From positions 1 to 19,036 of the forward strand of contig SUVI01000068.1 of NCBI GenBank assembly GCA_015062085.1: a DNA stretch of 19,036 nucleotides. Reading direction: 5' to 3'. Within the stretch, counting starts at the first letter, position 1; the number at the start of each line of letters is the position of its first letter. Positions 16,315 to 19,036 of this stretch are shown here, piece after piece. Under the pieces are notes generated by a model that made no database searches, was not told where the DNA came from, and saw nothing but the letters and a program-made list of their open reading frames with translations. Both the position numbers and the translations under genes were made by a program. The DNA comes from Planctomycetaceae bacterium (GTDB lineage: Bacteria > Planctomycetota > Planctomycetia > Pirellulales > Thermoguttaceae).

Positions 16315-16342
16315 ATTATACCCCATTTCCAATAAATGTCAA
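16315..16342 (-). promoter_or_regulatory. Consensus sigma70-like promoter of rpmF-fabD
   Basis: On the minus strand a perfect TTGACA (16337-16342), 16 bases and a perfect TATAAT (16315-16320), preceded by CCTCC. The leader to rpmF is about 118 bases. Full consensus fits a highly expressed ribosomal gene. Confidence 0.82.
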
Positions 16343-16424
16343 GGAGGGCAAAGCCGCCAACATGGAAAAAACTTTTCCTAAACCTCCATTTCACTCGCAT
16401 TTTCAAGGGGGAAAACCGACTTTC

Positions 16425-16479
16425 AAAAAAATCCGTTTTTTTCAAAAAATTTTATGTTTTTTTCCGAAAATCGGATTTT
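16425..16479 (-). terminator. Probable terminator of the DUF1292 gene
   Basis: AAAATCCG (16428-16435) pairs with CGGATTTT (16472-16479), and a run of seven T on the minus strand (16425-16431) completes it. A nested TCCGA-TTT-TCGGA hairpin lies in the upstream arm. It begins 17 bases after the gene's stop. Confidence 0.5.
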
Positions 16480-16495
16480 GGCATCCGCGTACTCT

Positions 16496-16864
16496 TTATT
16501 TCCGACCACATCCGCAGCCGCCGCAGCCGCAGCCGCCGTCTTTTTCGCTGTTCTCTTCGTCCTCATCTTCTACGAGCTGAGCGCCGATATGCGCCAAGAT
16601 CCTTTCAAAAAGCGCGTCATCTTCGATCTCATGGAACGTGTACTCGTCTTCAGCGACCTCGCATTCCATCACAAAAGCTGCATCATCCTCCGCATCGTCA
16701 TCGCACGGTGCAAGATGAGCGTAGAGCTTTCCTTCAAATTCAAAGATCTCGAGAAGCTCAAACGTCAGTTCTTCGCCGGTCTCCGTGATCGTATCGATAT
16801 AAATCGGCTCTTCGTGCTCACAGCCGCAGCCGCATTCACAATGTTCGTGTTCGTCGTGACTCAT
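16496..16864 (-). CDS. DUF1292-like acidic protein with Cys-rich tails
   Basis: The 122-residue protein has no signal peptide. Its core resembles DUF1292 (YrzB-like): a glutamate-rich strand pattern ELTFELLEIFEFEGKLYAHL, an acidic loop, and DEYTFHEIEDDALFERIL near the end. This small family is common in Firmicutes and of unknown function. What is unusual is that the core is flanked by metal-ligand-rich tails: the N-terminus MSHDEHEHCECGCGCEHEE and the C-terminus GGCGCGGCGCGRK, together about ten Cys and four His. The C-terminal tail is coded by a CCGCAG/CCG-type simple repeat. GGAGG stands 6 bases before the ATG, and a promoter lies at 16951-16978. It is separated from rpmF by its own terminator. 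A metal-binding or metal-buffering role is a guess from composition. Confidence 0.75.
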   Translation of the reverse strand: MSHDEHEHCECGCGCEHEEPIYIDTITETGEELTFELLEIFEFEGKLYAHLAPCDDDAEDDAAFVMECEVAEDEYTFHEIEDDALFERILAHIGAQLVEDEDEENSEKDGGCGCGGCGCGRK

Positions 16865-16950
16865 ACCTATCCTCCATTTTAATATTTACAGTTTACAGTT
16901 CCCCGCCGAGATCCATCCTCCGCGATAAGTATGCAAACGAAATTTCTTTT

Positions 16951-16978
16951 ATTGTACCGCAATGGGATTTTTTCGCAA
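16951..16978 (-). promoter_or_regulatory. sigma70-like promoter of the DUF1292 gene
   Basis: On the minus strand TTGCGA (16973-16978), 16 bases, TACAAT (16951-16956). Four C residues stand directly before the -35. The leader is about 80 bases. Confidence 0.62.
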
Positions 16979-17010
16979 GGGGTAGAACCGGCAAATTTCA
17001 AACAAAACTG

Positions 17011-17042
17011 AAAAATTCTTCACCCTCGGTGTGAATTTTTTT
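17011..17042. other. Imperfect palindrome with terminator-like ends
   Basis: AAAAATTC (17011-17018) pairs with GAATTTTT (17033-17040), and CACC (17021-17024) with GGTG (17028-17031), with a small asymmetric bulge and a 3-base loop. The A run on one side and T run on the other would allow termination in both directions. It lies between divergent genes, where no gene end needs it. Confidence 0.55.
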
Positions 17043-17307
17043 CTGGACTCTGATTTTCAAAATCCACATCCGCACACTTTACAAAATCACACCATTTTAC
17101 CCATCCCACACATTCAGTACGACCCAAATGTCCGGTACAACAGACACAACACGCCCTTTTCAGAAGTTTTTGGATTTTTTTCCCAAAAAGGCCGTTTATG
17201 AAGAAAGTCTGATGACGCGGAATGTAGCGGCATTCCCGATTTTCACTGTCAGGAGGGCAGGCCGTCAGATTTTTCGTCCATTTTCCTCAACGAAAAGAAG
17301 GTTTGCG

Positions 17308-19036
17308 ATGGATTGCAGCCAGAAGTACCAATTTGATCATTTAAGCAGCGGATGCAGAATGATGCAGGTCCGTCACTGGGCCTATGCGCTGCTTTTGTCA
17401 GGCACTATCCTGCCCATTTCCGCGGCACTCGGCCAGCATTCTGCCCATCCGTCCTATCTTCCTTCCGTTTCCGAAGCTTATTTTTGGGGAGATCGAAGCG
17501 AGGTCTATCCGGATCCGTATCGCGCGCCGGAGAAATTCTCGCCTGCGCCTGGCGAATCCCATCCGGTACCGCGTCAGGAAGTTCGAGCTCGAACACGTGC
17601 GGAACGCCGCGAACACATTCGCAGCCGATACATCACACCGGACACGTACCGTCCTCAAACGGAAAGTGTTCAGAACTCCGGATCCGAGCCCGCCAACTTC
17701 AAGTACCCGGCCCCCGAGCTGCTTGATTCCTTCCCGCAGGACCTTCCGCAGGACCTTCCGCAGACCGCTCCGCAGACAGTTCTCCAAACTGTCCCTCAGA
17801 CAGCACCGCGGACGTCTTCTGACTTGGAAACATCTGCTCCGAGCCGTTGGAATCGGGAGGGCGGGACGGCCGCATTGCCGCATCCGGATGAAATGGACAC
17901 ACAGTCGAAGAGTCCAGTTTCCGGGATCAGGTCTCCCCGTTCATTCCGAGCAGCTCCGGCACCGCACGTTTTTGAGGACGTAACGGAAACGAGCGAAGGA
18001 ACGCGCGAGCTTACCATCCTGCAAGACACATCGGAGGGAAGATCCGTCCGCGAAAAATCAGCCTCTAGAGAACGTTCCATCCTGAAGGATACCCATGAAT
18101 TGGAGCTGGAAGGACCGGAAGAAAATGCGTCTCTGGATGTACTTGAACTTCCGCCAGTCCCGGAATCGAAGGAAACGGAACTTTTGCAGGAGACTCCGTC
18201 AGTGCCAGCCGCTGCTCCCGCTTTGCAGCCTGGAAAGACACCTTCCGCACTCCACCGCGAGGAAGATCGCACCAGCATCATTTTGGAAGAGGTCCCGCAG
18301 GAAGTCAGCGACGACATTCTGCTCTTGGAGGCTCCTGAAACAAACAGTCTCACCTTGGAAGAAATTCCCTCTCCGCCGGAGATCCAGTCGGTCTCACAGT
18401 CAGGAACCAGGTCAAAAGCGCAGTCTGAAAAACGCGGCATGAAAGCAGTCCCGCAGACTCGCCCGGCAGACTCACTCATGAACGGTCGGCAGAACGCTCC
18501 AGCCGTGAACGTCCCCAGTTCCCAGTCACGTGAACGCTCGATTTTAGAAACGACCCGCATTTTCAGTGACCCTGCAGTTCAGCCGGCAGGTTTCTGGACC
18601 ACTGCTGAAAACAGCAAAAAAGACTCCTCCAAAAGGAGCATGCGGTATCCAACGACACAAAAGATCTCTCCGAAAAAGGACAGTACGCCCAAAAGCATTC
18701 CGGAGAAAAATGCCGCGTCTCCCCAAACACGCGGTCCCATGCCGTTGGCCTCCGGGTACACATCTGGAAACTATACCTCGCAGAACAGCTCGGCGTCCCA
18801 GACGGCCGTGTCCCCCAGTGTTCCCGCGCAGACACACCAGAATGGAGAGACGACACCGTCCCGTTCCCATACTCGACTCGAATATCCAACATCGGGAACT
18901 GCCGCACAAAACCAGCCCCCGTACTCCGCACCCACGAAACGCACGCCGCCGGTCTCCAAACCGCAGACTGTTTCACCGCAGACTGTTTCACCGCAGACTG
19001 TTTCACCGCAGACTGTTTCACCGCAGACTGTTTCAC
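17308..19036 (+). CDS. Secreted repeat-rich disordered protein, 3' partial
   Basis: An unbroken frame of 576 codons runs from ATG at 17308 to the window edge without a stop. AGAAGG upstream supports this start; ATGs at 17359 and 17362 are alternatives that would place the hydrophobic segment (HWAYALLLSGTILPISAALGQ) directly at the N-terminus as a signal peptide. The remainder is low in hydrophobic and aromatic residues and rich in Pro, Gln, Ser, Thr, Glu and Arg, with Cys only near the very start, so it is probably disordered. It has a PQ-repeat tract (17734-17817), the heptapeptide SRERSIL twice (residues 253-259 and 407-413), related motifs such as TSIILEEV and DDILLLEAP, and a terminal PQTVS tandem repeat. 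I recognise no family. A surface, linker or envelope-spanning role is possible. Confidence 0.8.
   Translation, partial: MDCSQKYQFDHLSSGCRMMQVRHWAYALLLSGTILPISAALGQHSAHPSYLPSVSEAYFWGDRSEVYPDPYRAPEKFSPAPGESHPVPRQEVRARTRAERREHIRSRYITPDTYRPQTESVQNSGSEPANFKYPAPELLDSFPQDLPQDLPQTAPQTVLQTVPQTAPRTSSDLETSAPSRWNREGGTAALPHPDEMDTQSKSPVSGIRSPRSFRAAPAPHVFEDVTETSEGTRELTILQDTSEGRSVREKSASRERSILKDTHELELEGPEENASLDVLELPPVPESKETELLQETPSVPAAAPALQPGKTPSALHREEDRTSIILEEVPQEVSDDILLLEAPETNSLTLEEIPSPPEIQSVSQSGTRSKAQSEKRGMKAVPQTRPADSLMNGRQNAPAVNVPSSQSRERSILETTRIFSDPAVQPAGFWTTAENSKKDSSKRSMRYPTTQKISPKKDSTPKSIPEKNAASPQTRGPMPLASGYTSGNYTSQNSSASQTAVSPSVPAQTHQNGETTPSRSHTRLEYPTSGTAAQNQPPYSAPTKRTPPVSKPQTVSPQTVSPQTVSPQTVSPQTVS
17734..17817 (+). 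repeat. Degenerate 12-base repeat coding PQxx units
   Basis: Seven 12-base units code for PQDL, PQDL, PQTA, PQTV, LQTV, PQTA and PRTS. The first two are identical in DNA; later ones have diverged. The PQT core links this tract to the PQTVS repeat at the window edge. Confidence 0.85.
18961..19036 (+). repeat. 15-base perfect tandem repeat coding PQTVS
   Basis: Five perfect copies of CCGCAGACTGTTTCA, with the last base starting a sixth, continue beyond the window. The unit is a multiple of three and keeps the frame. Perfect identity points to recent expansion or active length variation. Confidence 0.95.

Larger units (their letters stand above)
16865..17307. other. Divergent intergenic region
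   Basis: This 443-base AT-rich stretch separates two divergent genes. It holds the DUF1292 promoter, a long imperfect palindrome (17011-17040) and a second inverted repeat, TTTTTGG/CCCAAAAA, around 17168-17191. For the rightward gene only a weak promoter can be proposed: TTCAGT (17113-17118), 17 bases, TACAAC (17136-17141). No ORF worth reporting is seen. Confidence 0.5.

Noticed and set aside
16507..16545. CCG/CAG-rich simple sequence considered as an independent repeat element
   Set aside because: It codes for the Gly/Cys tail of the DUF1292 protein in frame and has no structure beyond that.
17796..18560. 254-codon minus-strand frame in the right-end region
   Set aside because: No plausible ribosome site, Ser-rich composition and no signal or domain; the plus-strand frame is longer, has a signal peptide and shows synonymous conservation of a repeated heptapeptide.
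18961..19036. Tandem repeat considered as a CRISPR array
   Set aside because: The 15-base units are directly adjacent with no spacers and keep an open reading frame.
1..19036. tRNA, rRNA, insertion sequences, prophage or defence genes
   Set aside because: I looked for tRNA-like cloverleaf ends, transposase or integrase motifs, long terminal inverted repeats and nuclease/helicase domains and saw none.

Overview
This window looks like chromosome from a Gram-negative bacterium, most plausibly an anaerobic, host- or gut-associated member of the Planctomycetota. The support is indirect: a very long LptD-type outer-membrane protein, an NfnAB-type electron-bifurcating transhydrogenase (typical of anaerobes), a GH110 alpha-galactosidase for animal-type or algal glycans next to a DUF4886 SGNH protein, and a compact fatty-acid-synthesis cluster. 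There is no rRNA, tRNA, CRISPR array, transposase or phage gene, so the taxonomy is inference.

Layout. Left part, plus strand: a secreted GH110 alpha-1,3-galactosidase (378-2210), a secreted DUF4886 SGNH hydrolase-like protein (2369-3217) and a condensation-fold acyltransferase with an HHxxxDG motif (3418-4914). The first two have their own promoters and a strong terminator lies between them. Middle and right, minus strand, read from right to left: a DUF1292 protein with Cys-rich tails (16864-16496), rpmF (16190-16008), fabD (15738-14830), fabG (14462-13692), acpP (13430-13182), fabF (13043-11802), nfnA (11538-10690), nfnB (10599-9196), an unlisted 58-residue ORF (9123-8947) and lptD (8658-4960). 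At the far right, plus strand, a long open frame (17308 to the window edge) encodes a secreted, low-complexity Pro/Gln/Thr/Ser-rich protein that ends inside a tandem PQTVS repeat.

How the genes relate. FabD, FabG, AcpP and FabF carry out malonyl loading, first reduction, acyl carriage and condensation; plsX and fabH, often found with rpmF and fabD, are absent here. NfnAB couples NADH, ferredoxin and NADPH pools and could supply NADPH for the reductive steps. LptD would place LPS in the outer membrane. GH110 plus the SGNH protein suggests removal of terminal alpha-galactose and perhaps ester groups from extracellular glycans.

Regulatory layer. Nine sigma70-like promoters can be read by eye (TTGnnn, 16 or 17 bases, TAnnnT). 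Several have a run of C directly before the -35 box and a TG extended -10. Several intrinsic terminators match the gene ends. I found no clear undescribed multi-gene defence or mobile system. The most unusual items are the repeat-rich secreted ORF at the right edge, the small ORF with its own terminator, the metal-binding-looking tails of the DUF1292 protein, the orphan acyltransferase, and the lptD start, where the promoter lies almost on top of the start codon.
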